Shown: piece after piece, positions 9,543 to 17,446 of the stretch
Layout: every line of letters starts with the position of its first letter
How positions within the stretch are numbered: the stretch's first letter is position 1
Origin: Deltaproteobacteria bacterium
Lineage (GTDB): Bacteria; UBA10199; JACPAL01
Assembly (NCBI GenBank): GCA_016180845.1
Contig: JACPAK010000006.1
Span: forward strand, 25,595 to 89,594
Direction of reading: 5' to 3'
DNA: 64,000 nt
Made by a program: the position numbers and the translations under genes
The notes under the pieces: generated by a model
Database searches by the model: none
Told to the model about the DNA's origin: nothing
The model's input: only the letters and a program-made list of their open reading frames with translations

Positions 9543-9889
9543 ATGGCCGCATCCGAAAATAAGCTCGTCGTCTTCAAGGGAAAGAACATCCGCCGCACGC
9601 TTCATAAAAACGAATGGTGGTTCGTTGTGGCCGATGTCGTCGAGGCCCTTACCGATACCCCAAATGCTTCGGACTATATCAAGAAAATGCGTGGTAGAGA
9701 CGATGAGTTAGCCAAAGGGTGGGGACAAATTGTCACCCCCCTTGAGGTGGAGACGGCGCCGCTCAAAGGGGCGGAAAGATCGCCGGTGATGCACGAAGGA
9801 AACTGGAGATCGAAAGCGGCCGCCGGGTGGTTTCAAAGGGAAACTATCTCCCCGAAAAACCACAGAGGGAAAAACTTGGGAAGCGGTGA
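9543..9889 (+). pseudogene. BRO family (Bro-N) antirepressor gene, internally deleted
   Basis: From 9543 the frame encodes a classic Bro-N domain start: KLVVFKGKNIRRTLH, then NEWWFVVADVVEALTD, a YIKKM segment and GWGQIVTPL. After about residue 70 (near 9750) the matching frame ends. In the +2 frame the typical BRO C-terminus follows, as RGGKIAGDARRKLE then VVSKGNYLPEKP, to a TGA at 9887-9889. Full-length relatives are about 270 residues, so roughly 150 central residues are missing and the halves are out of frame. Such genes are common in phages and as mobile cargo in bacteria; they bind DNA as antirepressor-like factors. The remnant sits between tRNA-Arg and tRNA-His. A truncated 118-residue product could still be translated. 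Confidence 0.85.
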
Positions 9890-9940
9890 AATAACTTAAG
9901 GGAATGTAATCCACTCTTGGTTCTACCAATTGTCGTAATG

Positions 9941-10015
9941 GGTGGGCTATCGGATTCGAACCGATGACCTCCAGGGCCACAACCTGGCGTTCTAACCAGC
10001 TGAACTAAGCCCACC
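9941..10015 (-). tRNA. tRNA-His (anticodon GTG)
   Basis: The acceptor stem is GTGGGCT/AGCCCAC with the extra G at -1 (base 10015) opposite discriminator C (9941), the hallmark of bacterial tRNA-His. The anticodon stem CCAGG/CCTGG encloses TTGTGGC, giving anticodon GTG. CCA is not encoded. A 9 bp stem-loop (10024-10047) lies just upstream of its 5' end. Confidence 0.96.
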
Positions 10016-10341
10016 ATTGTATTAGGGAGAGATACAGCTCTCTCCCTAAACCCTCATCTGATTTTCTCTACCTCACCGCTCGCTTCGGGGACTCGCACGG
10101 AGTGAATCCGATGCTCGTCTCCTCACTCGCTATTGGAAGTTCATGGGGAGATCCTGCTTCCCCTTAAAAAACCATCGGACAAGAACGATGTCACCGCCGC
10201 CTTCTCCAAAACAGTTCGCTTTCTTACAGATAAGGTGAGGAGGACGCAAGAATTCTAATGTAACTATATGAATTTAAAACAATAATTATCACTCCTCCAG
10301 GCGCAACTCACACCGTCTCATGGGCCGATAATTAAGGGGTT
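10016..10341. other. Gene-free interval with hairpin and ORF remnant
   Basis: At 10024-10047 there is a 9 bp perfect stem (AGGGAGAGA/TCTCTCCCT) with a six-base loop and no T-run. At 10106-10258 a frame of 50 codons on the plus strand has no ATG. It looks protein-like (a GEILLPLKKP segment, then AAFSKTVRFLTDKVRR) and ends in TAA, so it may be the C-terminal scrap of a lost gene. I do not recognise the family. The bases just before the next gene are AT-rich. Confidence 0.35.
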
Positions 10342-11418
10342 ATGGCAGCTCCAGGTCCCATTGCGGCAACCAGCGCACGAGTCACTCCAGATATTCAATT
10401 AGGAGGAGGTGAGGAACCACAAGCGATAGGGAGGTCGGAGACTCACGATCTCCAAGGAGAAGCTGCCCAGCTTCGAGGTCTCACTCAAAAATCCGGGATA
10501 ACAGAAGCGGATCAAAAAAAATATATCCGAGACCTTTCGCAAAAACTTGAAGAGGCAGCCCTCTCCGGTGAAGAGAGTGCCTTCCAAAAAGTAAAAACCC
10601 TCTTGAGAGGAAAGGATCCGAAAGTAATCGCCCAGGCACTCCATCAAATCCCGACCGATGCGGTCGTCGCACAGATCCTCGTCGCGCTCCAAAATAATCC
10701 TTCGCTCTATGCTTCAACACTTGTTTTCTTAGATTTCTTTTCAAATCCCACTGATAAAAATTTATTGAGAGATCGAGCCCTCTCACTGATCGCCGCTATC
10801 CAGGTCCCTCAATGCTCTTACGACGCGGAGGCGCAGGTGAGGTTCTCTGTCCTCTCACTGGTTGCGCGAAATGGCTGGAACAATAATTATCAAAATCTCC
10901 CGCTCACGACAGGTCCCTATGAAGAAGAGGGAGTTGATATCGTCGCGATCATGACAGGAAAAGAGTTTGATTCCGGTTTTATGATCGTTGCCAAACCAGG
11001 TGAGCGTATCACGAGTGAGCACGTCGATCATCCCGGTCGACAACATGAGGCCTACGGCGCTTCTGTGAATACGTCAGAATTGTTTTCCAATTTAAGAAGA
11101 GTCGAGCACACAGATAGCCGAGGTCAATTGATCGTTCGAAATTACTATACCGAAGATGATGGTAGTCTTGGGGAGAGTTACGAATTCAGAATTTTCGATT
11201 CAAAAGGACAACTCGTCGAGGAGGGGGAATCGATCCGTGATCCCTCGGACCCCTTGCATAAATCTCATTCCACAAGATATCTCTACGATCATGAAGGACA
11301 CCTTCGTCGCAAGGAAGAATATATTAAAGGAAAACTGTCGCTTTTTCTCGAATACAATGAAGCGGGTGAGGCTGTTAACGCTCAGATTGTCAATAGTCGC
11401 TCACCCTCTCATCGCTAA
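10342..11418 (+). CDS. Hypothetical protein with C-terminal YD-like repeats
   Basis: The 358-residue soluble protein has no signal peptide or membrane segment. The N-terminal 40 residues look disordered (Ala, Pro, Gly, Gly-Gly-Glu). Residues about 45-150 are helical and contain an armadillo/HEAT-like stretch, and the rest of the middle is mixed. The last 110 residues carry three strand pairs of the type D-x-x-G-x-L-x-x-x-x-x-Y (near 255, 285 and 315), reminiscent of YD or MORN-like beta repeats. AAGGGG precedes the ATG. No catalytic motif is seen. It lies between tRNA-His and a DMT transporter. The family is not recognised. Confidence 0.6.
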   Translation: MAAPGPIAATSARVTPDIQLGGGEEPQAIGRSETHDLQGEAAQLRGLTQKSGITEADQKKYIRDLSQKLEEAALSGEESAFQKVKTLLRGKDPKVIAQALHQIPTDAVVAQILVALQNNPSLYASTLVFLDFFSNPTDKNLLRDRALSLIAAIQVPQCSYDAEAQVRFSVLSLVARNGWNNNYQNLPLTTGPYEEEGVDIVAIMTGKEFDSGFMIVAKPGERITSEHVDHPGRQHEAYGASVNTSELFSNLRRVEHTDSRGQLIVRNYYTEDDGSLGESYEFRIFDSKGQLVEEGESIRDPSDPLHKSHSTRYLYDHEGHLRRKEEYIKGKLSLFLEYNEAGEAVNAQIVNSRSPSHR

Positions 11419-11439
11419 AAATCACTTCCAGAAAAATTT

Positions 11440-12372
11440 ATGCCCCTTTTAATCCTGCTCCTCCTTCTCCAAATCATCTGGTCCAGTTCCTTTGTTGCAA
11501 TGAAATTTGCGTTGGGCGACATGCCGGTGGGACTCGTCATGATCCTTCGTTACGGCATCGCCTCCCTCTGCTTCTTCCTCTTCGGGGCTTACCGAGGGTT
11601 TCATTCATTTTCAAAAAAAACCTGGTTGCTAGTCCTCATGGTTGGTGTCATCACTTTCTCCCTCTCCCCTTTTTGTCAGCTCAAAAGTCTCATGCTGACC
11701 CAGGTTATTGATGTCTCCGTCCTCGTTTCGATGGAGCCGTTGATCACAGCACTCATGGCTTCTCTGATCTTGAAAGAGAGGATCGGTTGGGATCTCTTGT
11801 TTGTCTTTCTGGTCTCCGCCACAGGAGTCCTCATCCTCTCCGGCATCACGTGGGAAGGTCTTTCAGGCCCGATGACACTGGCCCGTCTCTTCGGAAATCT
11901 GCTGTTTCTTGCAGCCCTCGGGTGTGAGGCTATCTACTCCACCACGGGACGTTACCTGTCGCAGAGAGAGGATCCGCTCAAGGTCGCCGCCTGGATGCAT
12001 CTGGCCGGTTTTCTGGTCAATCTGCTGATCTATTCTCCGACGTTAAGAGAGATCCCCTCCTTCACTGAGGCCAAGTCAAGCTGGACCGCCCTTCTCTTTC
12101 TAGCAATTTTCTGCTCCTTCATTGGATATGCCGGTTGGTACCTTTTGCTGAAGAAAATCCCTGCCTCCCGTCTCGCACTCTCCCTCTTCCTCCAACCGGT
12201 CATCGGAAGTCTCACCGGATATCTGCTTCTGAATGAAAGATTCACAAAACAGACCGCCATCGGGGCGAGCCTCATCGTATTTACCTTGTTGAGCTGGATC
12301 CTCATGAATTATAAATTCCGAAAAGAGGAAAAAGTCGCAACCGATTCCCTAACAACCCGATGTAACAACTAA
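11440..12372 (+). CDS. EamA/DMT family transporter
   Basis: The 310-residue inner-membrane protein has ten predicted helices in two EamA repeats, about 1-135 and 145-295. The first repeat begins with the family's I-W-S-S-S-F-V-A-M-K-F segment. Both repeats have a Pro-bearing helix ending in L-K-E-R or L-N-E-R (A-S-L-I-L-K-E-R near residue 110; Y-L-L-L-N-E-R near 265). Members export metabolites such as amino acids, purines or sugars; the substrate cannot be read from sequence. The stop is 2 bases from the next ATG, so the two genes are probably co-translated. The region is of ordinary composition. Confidence 0.88.
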   Translation: MPLLILLLLLQIIWSSSFVAMKFALGDMPVGLVMILRYGIASLCFFLFGAYRGFHSFSKKTWLLVLMVGVITFSLSPFCQLKSLMLTQVIDVSVLVSMEPLITALMASLILKERIGWDLLFVFLVSATGVLILSGITWEGLSGPMTLARLFGNLLFLAALGCEAIYSTTGRYLSQREDPLKVAAWMHLAGFLVNLLIYSPTLREIPSFTEAKSSWTALLFLAIFCSFIGYAGWYLLLKKIPASRLALSLFLQPVIGSLTGYLLLNERFTKQTAIGASLIVFTLLSWILMNYKFRKEEKVATDSLTTRCNN

Positions 12373-12374
12373 GA

Positions 12375-12884
12375 ATGCTAACCTTCGCCCCTGCACGTCC
12401 CATCACCCTTCAAGAATACAAAAAGGTCATTGGTGCCGATGGGGGAGCACCACTGCCTGGAAAGATACTATCAACAGGGATGCTGGAGTCAGGAATTGAT
12501 CTTTTTGGCGATGGGGCTGTCGAGGACCATGCGACCTTTCATATTGTTGAGGATCTCGATCGGGATGGAAGGGCTGAAGACTTTTATTTTCGTGTGAATA
12601 TAGAAAGTCCTGCCCCCTTTCGAGCTACCTTTAGCTTTCATGCGACAACCCGTTGTCGTGGCGATGACTGCCACAGAAATTGGGAACTCTGGGAACGAGA
12701 ACCCTTTTCCGTTTCAACACGAGAAGGAACCTCTCTCGCGATCTTAAAAGGTGTCTTTCTGGCCGATGTCACCGGGGATGGGATTCGAGATATCGTTGTT
12801 TTGACTGACGACACAGGTTCAACGAGGACACTCCAATCTCTTTTTCAAGGGGCAACGATTCTGGAAGGGAAAAAGACAGACTAA
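12375..12884 (+). CDS. Hypothetical protein with FG-GAP-like Ca-binding motifs
   Basis: The 169-residue protein contains two D-x-D-x-D-G-type loops, E-D-L-D-R-D-G-R-A-E-D near residue 57 and A-D-V-T-G-D-G-I-R-D near 135. Each is followed by a hydrophobic beta strand, as in FG-GAP/VCBS calcium-binding repeats. No signal peptide is evident at this start, and no earlier start fits because the DMT gene ends 2 bases upstream. A single pair of cysteines (CRGDDC) lies between the loops. The role is unknown; coupling to the transporter is by position only. A weak AAGGG/CCCTT hairpin followed by seven Ts ends near 12897 and could be its terminator. Confidence 0.6.
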   Translation: MLTFAPARPITLQEYKKVIGADGGAPLPGKILSTGMLESGIDLFGDGAVEDHATFHIVEDLDRDGRAEDFYFRVNIESPAPFRATFSFHATTRCRGDDCHRNWELWEREPFSVSTREGTSLAILKGVFLADVTGDGIRDIVVLTDDTGSTRTLQSLFQGATILEGKKTD

Positions 12885-12946
12885 CCCTTCTTTTTTTAAC
12901 TAGATCTTCCTGTCAGTTAACAGATATAAACAGATATCGAATCCCT

Positions 12947-13026
12947 GCCGAGGTGGCGGAATTGGCAGACGCGCTGGACTTAGAATCCAGTGGGCAACCG
13001 TGGGGGTTCGAGTCCCCCCCTCGGCA
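12947..13026 (+). tRNA. tRNA-Leu (anticodon TAG)
   Basis: The acceptor stem is GCCGAGG/CCTCGGC, the anticodon stem CTGGA/TCCAG encloses CTTAGAA with anticodon TAG, there is an 11-base variable arm, and the T arm is GGGGG-TTCGAGT-CCCCC. The discriminator A at 13026 is followed by CCA at 13027-13029, whose last A is the A of the next gene's ATG. The other five tRNAs here lack an encoded CCA, so this CCA may be chance. Confidence 0.95.
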
Positions 13027-13028
13027 CC

Positions 13029-13976
13029 ATGAAGGCAATCATCATTCGACAATTCGGCGAGAGAGACGTTTTGGAATTGGCCGATATCCCAAAACCGAAG
13101 ATCCAACCGGGAGAGGTTTTGGTAAAAATCGTCGCGGCGGGTGTCAACCCGGTCGACTGGAAGATCCGGAAAGGGCTTCTGAAGGGACGGATGCCGTATG
13201 AACTCCCGATCACCCTTGGCTGGGAAGCGTCAGGTGTGATTGACGAGGTTGGTTCCGAGGTAAAAAACTTCGAAAAAGGGGATGCGGTCTTCGCCTACAC
13301 CAGAAAAGAAAAGATCCACGACGGCAGCTACGCGGAGTTTATCGCGCTAGAACCTCGACACCTCGTTCTCAAGCCAAAGAATCTCAGTTTTGAAGAGTCC
13401 GCAGCGATCCCGCTGGCGGGACTCACCGCCTATCAATCACTCTTTGAAAGTCTCCAACTTCAAAACGGAGAAAAGATCCTGATTCATGCCGGCGCTGGCG
13501 GTGTCGGAAGTTTCGCAATTCAATTAGCAAAAACAATAGGGGCTTATACCATCACCACGGCCAGTGAGAAGAACCATGACTATGTCCGAAAACTTGGGAC
13601 AGATGAGGTCATCGACTACACGAAGGAAGATTTTGTCAAAGCGGTTCTAAACAAACATCCCGAAGGGATCGATGCCGTTTTTGATACTGTCGGTGATGAA
13701 ACCCAGAAAAAAAGTGCTGATGTCCTTAAAAAGGGGGGGAGATTGACCTCACTTCTTGCCCTGGATGAAGAGTTTTTTAAGAAGAAGGGTTTGAAGCCTG
13801 GCTACGTCTTTGTTCGGCCAGAGCCGAGCCATCTCGACCGTTTGCGAAAACTCATCGAAGAAGACAGGCTCAAGGTGAGCCTTTTTCAGATCTTCCCCAT
13901 TTCTGAAGTGAAAAGGGCCCATGAAGCGATTGAAACGGGCCATGTCCGTGGAAAGATTGTGCTGCGAATCGGATGA
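13029..13976 (+). CDS. Zinc-independent MDR oxidoreductase (quinone reductase-like)
   Basis: The 315-residue cytosolic protein is a medium-chain dehydrogenase/reductase of the NADPH:quinone reductase type. It has the N-terminal MKAIIIRQFGE strand, a V-N-P-V-D-W-K-I-R-K-G substrate-domain motif, and the nucleotide-binding A-G-A-G-G-V-G-S-F-A near residue 155. The structural and catalytic zinc cysteines are absent. It should use NAD(P)H to reduce quinones or enones. The family start coincides with the ATG at 13029, which shares its first base with the CCA after tRNA-Leu; there is no ribosome-binding site ahead of it. The frame runs back to a codon at 12990, but that lies inside the tRNA. tRNA processing would release a leaderless message. 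Confidence 0.88.
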   Translation: MKAIIIRQFGERDVLELADIPKPKIQPGEVLVKIVAAGVNPVDWKIRKGLLKGRMPYELPITLGWEASGVIDEVGSEVKNFEKGDAVFAYTRKEKIHDGSYAEFIALEPRHLVLKPKNLSFEESAAIPLAGLTAYQSLFESLQLQNGEKILIHAGAGGVGSFAIQLAKTIGAYTITTASEKNHDYVRKLGTDEVIDYTKEDFVKAVLNKHPEGIDAVFDTVGDETQKKSADVLKKGGRLTSLLALDEEFFKKKGLKPGYVFVRPEPSHLDRLRKLIEEDRLKVSLFQIFPISEVKRAHEAIETGHVRGKIVLRIG

Positions 13977-13985
13977 AAAAGAATG

Positions 13986-14058
13986 TGGGCGCTACAGGGC
14001 TCGAACCTGTGACCCGCTGGTTAAGAGCCAGCTGCTCTGCCAACTGAGCTAAGCGCCC
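13986..14058 (-). tRNA. tRNA-Lys (anticodon CTT)
   Basis: The acceptor stem is GGGCGCT/AGCGCCC, the anticodon stem GCTGG/CCAGC encloses CTCTTAA with anticodon CTT, and the T arm is ACAGG-TTCGAGC-CCTGT. The discriminator is A and CCA is not encoded. It is convergent with the MDR oxidoreductase gene, 9 bases away. Confidence 0.95.
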
Positions 14059-14178
14059 AATGAAACCGTAATAAAAATCCATCAATTCGACTCATTACGG
14101 CCGGCAACCTACTGAATTCCCGCTGAGAGTGTCAAATGCTTTGACTCCTTTTTAACCTTTCGATAGCTTCTGAGGACT

Positions 14179-15468
14179 ATGAAGGTACAAGTCCACGACG
14201 TTACCGAGATCACCCGCAAGCTCGACATTACCGTACCTGCCGAAGAGGTACGGGTCGCCCTGGAACAGGCCTACTATACGGTCGGCACCAAGGCCTCGCT
14301 AAAGGGATTTCGTCCGGGCAAGGTCCCGAAAGAGGTCCTCCAGCTTCACTACCGTCAAGACGCCGAGGAACAGGCGATTCAGAATCTCGTTAATTCAAGT
14401 TATCCAAAGGCATTGGAATCAGTTTCCATTTCACCGGTCTCCTACCCCCAGATCGCGGTCCGCCACTTTCGCGAAGGGGAAGATTTCACCTACGAAGCGA
14501 CGATTGAAATCCGTCCGACGATCGAACCAAAGGGGTACACAGGACTTCCTCTCACGAAAAACAGTATTGAGGTCTCAGAGAAGGAGCTCGAAGAAACGCT
14601 CAAACACCTCCAGGAAAGGGCCGCTCAATTAATCCCGGTAGAGGAAAAGCGGGGGGCTCAAGAAAAGGACGTGGTCATTTTCGACTACGAGGCGTTTCAT
14701 GATGGCAAGCCACTCCAAGGCACCAAGACGGAGGGGTATATTGCAGAGATCGGACAGAAGGCACTCATTGCCGATTTCGAGAAGGGACTGATTGGAATTA
14801 TGGCCGGGGAAAAAAGACCGATCGACGTGACCTACCCCGGTGACTGGACCGATAAAAATACGGCGGGAAAGACAGTCCGATACGAGGTGACATTGAAGGA
14901 ATTAAAATCAAAGAAACTCCCTGATCTTAACGATGATTTTGCAAAAGATCTGGGCAGTTTCAACAACCTTCAAGAGCTGAAAGACAAAGTCAAGGCACAG
15001 ATGGGAGAAGAAAAAGAGATCCGAGAAAAAAACCATTTGGCCCGCCAGGTTGTCGAAAAGCTCCAGGAGAAAAACCAGATCACCGTCCCTCAGGGGATGA
15101 TCGAAATGGAGTTGGATCTGATGTTTCGCCAGTGGCTCGCATCGATTCGTGCGGAAAACCAATTTACGCAGGAGCAAATTCATGCCGCCCAAGAAGAGTT
15201 TTTTAAAAAAAATGAAGAAGAGGCGAAACTCCGCGTGATCGGCGGACTCCTCTTCGACGGGATCTCAAAAAAAGAGGGGATTGCCGTCACGCTCGAAGAG
15301 GTCGAAAAAAGGATCGAGGAACTTGCGACTCGATCGGGACAACCTTTTGAAACCTTGAAGAAGCAGTATCAGGAGAAAAACCTCTACCCCGGTATCGAGG
15401 CAAGCCTTCGTGAGGAAAAAACCCTTGATTTTGTGCTGTCGAAGGCTAAAATCAAAATGAGCAAATGA
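14179..15468 (+). CDS. tig: Trigger factor, ribosome-associated chaperone
   Basis: The 429-residue protein has the three trigger-factor parts. Residues 1-145 are the ribosome-binding domain with the G-F-R-P-G-K-V-P signature near 47-54. Residues about 150-245 are an FKBP-type prolyl isomerase domain ([10 protein letters not shown] near its start, then a [10 protein letters not shown] segment). The rest is a long helical C-terminal cradle. It binds nascent chains at the ribosome exit tunnel and delays folding. It heads the conserved block tig-clpP-clpX-lon; its TGA overlaps the clpP ATG (ATGA), pointing to coupled translation. Confidence 0.97.
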   Translation: MKVQVHDVTEITRKLDITVPAEEVRVALEQAYYTVGTKASLKGFRPGKVPKEVLQLHYRQDAEEQAIQNLVNSSYPKALESVSISPVSYPQIAVRHFREGEDFTYEATIEIRPTIEPKGYTGLPLTKNSIEVSEKELEETLKHLQERAAQLIPVEEKRGAQEKDVVIFDYEAFHDGKPLQGTKTEGYIAEIGQKALIADFEKGLIGIMAGEKRPIDVTYPGDWTDKNTAGKTVRYEVTLKELKSKKLPDLNDDFAKDLGSFNNLQELKDKVKAQMGEEKEIREKNHLARQVVEKLQEKNQITVPQGMIEMELDLMFRQWLASIRAENQFTQEQIHAAQEEFFKKNEEEAKLRVIGGLLFDGISKKEGIAVTLEEVEKRIEELATRSGQPFETLKKQYQEKNLYPGIEASLREEKTLDFVLSKAKIKMSK

Positions 15469-16145
15469 TGTGGAATTCTAAAGGATTTCAAGCCCTAAGC
15501 CCACTCGTCGAAGCACCAACTGCCCAACTCATTCCCATGGTTATTGAGCAAAGTCACCGTGGAGAACGTGCCTACGATATTTATTCACGCCTGCTCAAAG
15601 ACCGTATTATTTTTATCGGGACACCGATCGCCGATGAAATAGCGAACGTCGTCATCGCCCAACTCCTCTTTCTGGAGTCAGAAGACCCTGAAAAAGAGAT
15701 ATTTCTCTATATTAACTCTCCAGGGGGTTCTGTGACCGCCGGGATGGCGATCTATGACACAATGCAATATGTCAAATGCAATATCTCGACCATGTGCATG
15801 GGACAGGCCGCCTCCATGGCGGCGGTTCTTTTGGCGGGAGGCACGGCGGGAAGGAGATGCGCCCTCCCCCACTCACGTATCCTGATCCATCAGCCGATGG
15901 GGGGAATCCAGGGGCAGGCGACTGACATCGATATCCAGGCACGTGAAATCCTGAGACTTCGCGAGGAGTTAAATTCGATTCTTTCCAAACACACAAAACA
16001 AACCCTAAAGAAAATCCAGCAGGATACCGAAAGAGATTATTACATGACGGGACAAGAGGCTAAAGAGTATGGTATCATTGATGACGTGGTGACATATCGC
16101 GAGGATCGACAGAAGAAACCGGAGGCGGTGGATAAAAAAACATGA
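15465..16145 (+). CDS. clpP: ATP-dependent Clp protease, proteolytic subunit
   Basis: The 226-residue serine peptidase forms the tetradecameric chamber that degrades proteins unfolded by ClpX. The catalytic triad is visible: Ser117 in G-Q-A-A-S-M-A-A, His142 in I-H-Q-P and Asp near 191 in D-T-E-R-D-Y-Y-M. The family core starts at L-I-P-M-V-I-E-Q-S (about residue 22), so the first 20 or so residues are an N-terminal extension, probably a propeptide removed by self-cleavage. Alternative starts (M2, or the Met before VIEQS) cannot be excluded. It overlaps tig by 4 bases and clpX by 4 bases. Confidence 0.97.
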   Translation: MMWNSKGFQALSPLVEAPTAQLIPMVIEQSHRGERAYDIYSRLLKDRIIFIGTPIADEIANVVIAQLLFLESEDPEKEIFLYINSPGGSVTAGMAIYDTMQYVKCNISTMCMGQAASMAAVLLAGGTAGRRCALPHSRILIHQPMGGIQGQATDIDIQAREILRLREELNSILSKHTKQTLKKIQQDTERDYYMTGQEAKEYGIIDDVVTYREDRQKKPEAVDKKT

Positions 16146-17395
16146 CGCGCAATTTCATTGATGATCCGATGAATCTCTGCTGTTCCTTTTGTGGGAAATC
16201 CCAAAAAGAGGTGCGGAAACTTATCGCAGGACCGACGGTCTACATCTGCGATGAATGCATCGACCTCTGTAACGACATCATAGCGGAAGAAAATGCGCGT
16301 GCGACCCAGCTCGTTTCAAGGGCGACTGTTCCAAAACCGGCTGATATCAAAAAAATACTCGACGAATATGTGATCGGACAGGAACGTGCGAAGAAGATCC
16401 TGTCTGTCGCTGTTCATAACCATTATAAAAGGATAGAAAACCGTTCGACTACCTCTGATGTCGAGCTCCAAAAATCAAACATCCTTTTGATTGGACCAAC
16501 AGGTTCCGGAAAAACACTTTTGGCACAAACACTCGCCAAGATCCTGAATGTCCCTTTCACGATTGCGGATGCCACCACCTTAACTGAGGCAGGATACGTT
16601 GGAGAGGATGTTGAAAACATCATCCTTAATCTTCTGCAGTCAGCTGATTACGACAAAGCCCGCTGTGAGCGGGGAATTGTCTATATTGATGAGATCGACA
16701 AAATTTCCCGAAAGTCAGACAGCCCCTCGATTACCCGTGATGTCTCGGGAGAAGGGGTCCAACAGGCTCTTTTAAAGATTATTGAAGGAACAGTGGCGAA
16801 TGTCCCTCCAAAGGGGGGACGCAAACATCCCCAACAGGAATTTATCCAGATCGATACCACAAATATCCTTTTTATCTGCGGTGGAGCCTTCGTCGGCCTG
16901 GAAGATATCATCTCACGACGAAGCGGCTCGCAAAGCATGGGATTTGGGGCCCAGATCAAATCCGCTCAGGAAAAAAACCTGTCCGAGCTTTTGCAAAACG
17001 TGCAAACACAAGACCTCTTGAGATTTGGTCTGATTCCTGAGTTTGTGGGTCGGCTTCCGGTCATCGCAACACTCTCTGAGCTCTCCGAGTCTGCCTTGAT
17101 CGATATCCTGACAAAGCCAAAGAATGCCTTGGTAAAACAATATCAGAGACTTTTTGAGTTCGAACGGGTCAAGCTTAAATTCACCCAAGGGGCCCTGGAG
17201 ATGATATCCAAAGAGGCCCTGAAGCGAAAATCCGGCGCGAGAGGACTCCGTGCCATCCTGGAAAGCATCATGCTCGATATTATGTACGAAATCCCTTCCC
17301 GTAATAATATCAAGGAAGTCGTTATCAACGAAGAGGTTATCCTCAGAAATCGTGAACCGGTTATCGTCTACGAAAAGAAGGCAGAGTCCGCCTGA
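16142..17395 (+). CDS. clpX: ATP-dependent Clp protease ATP-binding subunit ClpX
   Basis: The 417-residue AAA+ unfoldase feeds substrates to ClpP. The N-terminal zinc-binding domain has C14, C17, C36 and C39. Walker A G-P-T-G-S-G-K-T is at 118-125, Walker B I-V-Y-I-D-E-I-D near 180-187, and the pore loop G-Y-V-G near 150. The ClpP-contacting loop has the [11 protein letters not shown] context, where family members carry an I/L-G-F/L motif. The C-terminal sensor-2 segment K-S-G-A-R-G-L-R is present. ATGA overlap with clpP ensures balanced synthesis. Confidence 0.98.
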   Translation: MTRNFIDDPMNLCCSFCGKSQKEVRKLIAGPTVYICDECIDLCNDIIAEENARATQLVSRATVPKPADIKKILDEYVIGQERAKKILSVAVHNHYKRIENRSTTSDVELQKSNILLIGPTGSGKTLLAQTLAKILNVPFTIADATTLTEAGYVGEDVENIILNLLQSADYDKARCERGIVYIDEIDKISRKSDSPSITRDVSGEGVQQALLKIIEGTVANVPPKGGRKHPQQEFIQIDTTNILFICGGAFVGLEDIISRRSGSQSMGFGAQIKSAQEKNLSELLQNVQTQDLLRFGLIPEFVGRLPVIATLSELSESALIDILTKPKNALVKQYQRLFEFERVKLKFTQGALEMISKEALKRKSGARGLRAILESIMLDIMYEIPSRNNIKEVVINEEVILRNREPVIVYEKKAESA

Positions 17396-17446
17396 ATATA
17401 AGCATTGCCCTTGCTTTTAGGGACAGGCATCATTAGATTATAAACT

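Noticed and set aside
9432..9605. N-terminal extension of the exported protein at 8814-9431
   Set aside because: It would overlap the BRO remnant and place the signal peptide 58 residues inside the protein.
10024..10047. 9 bp stem-loop as an intrinsic terminator
   Set aside because: No T-run follows on either strand, and no gene ends at its 5' side; it is recorded only as a hairpin.
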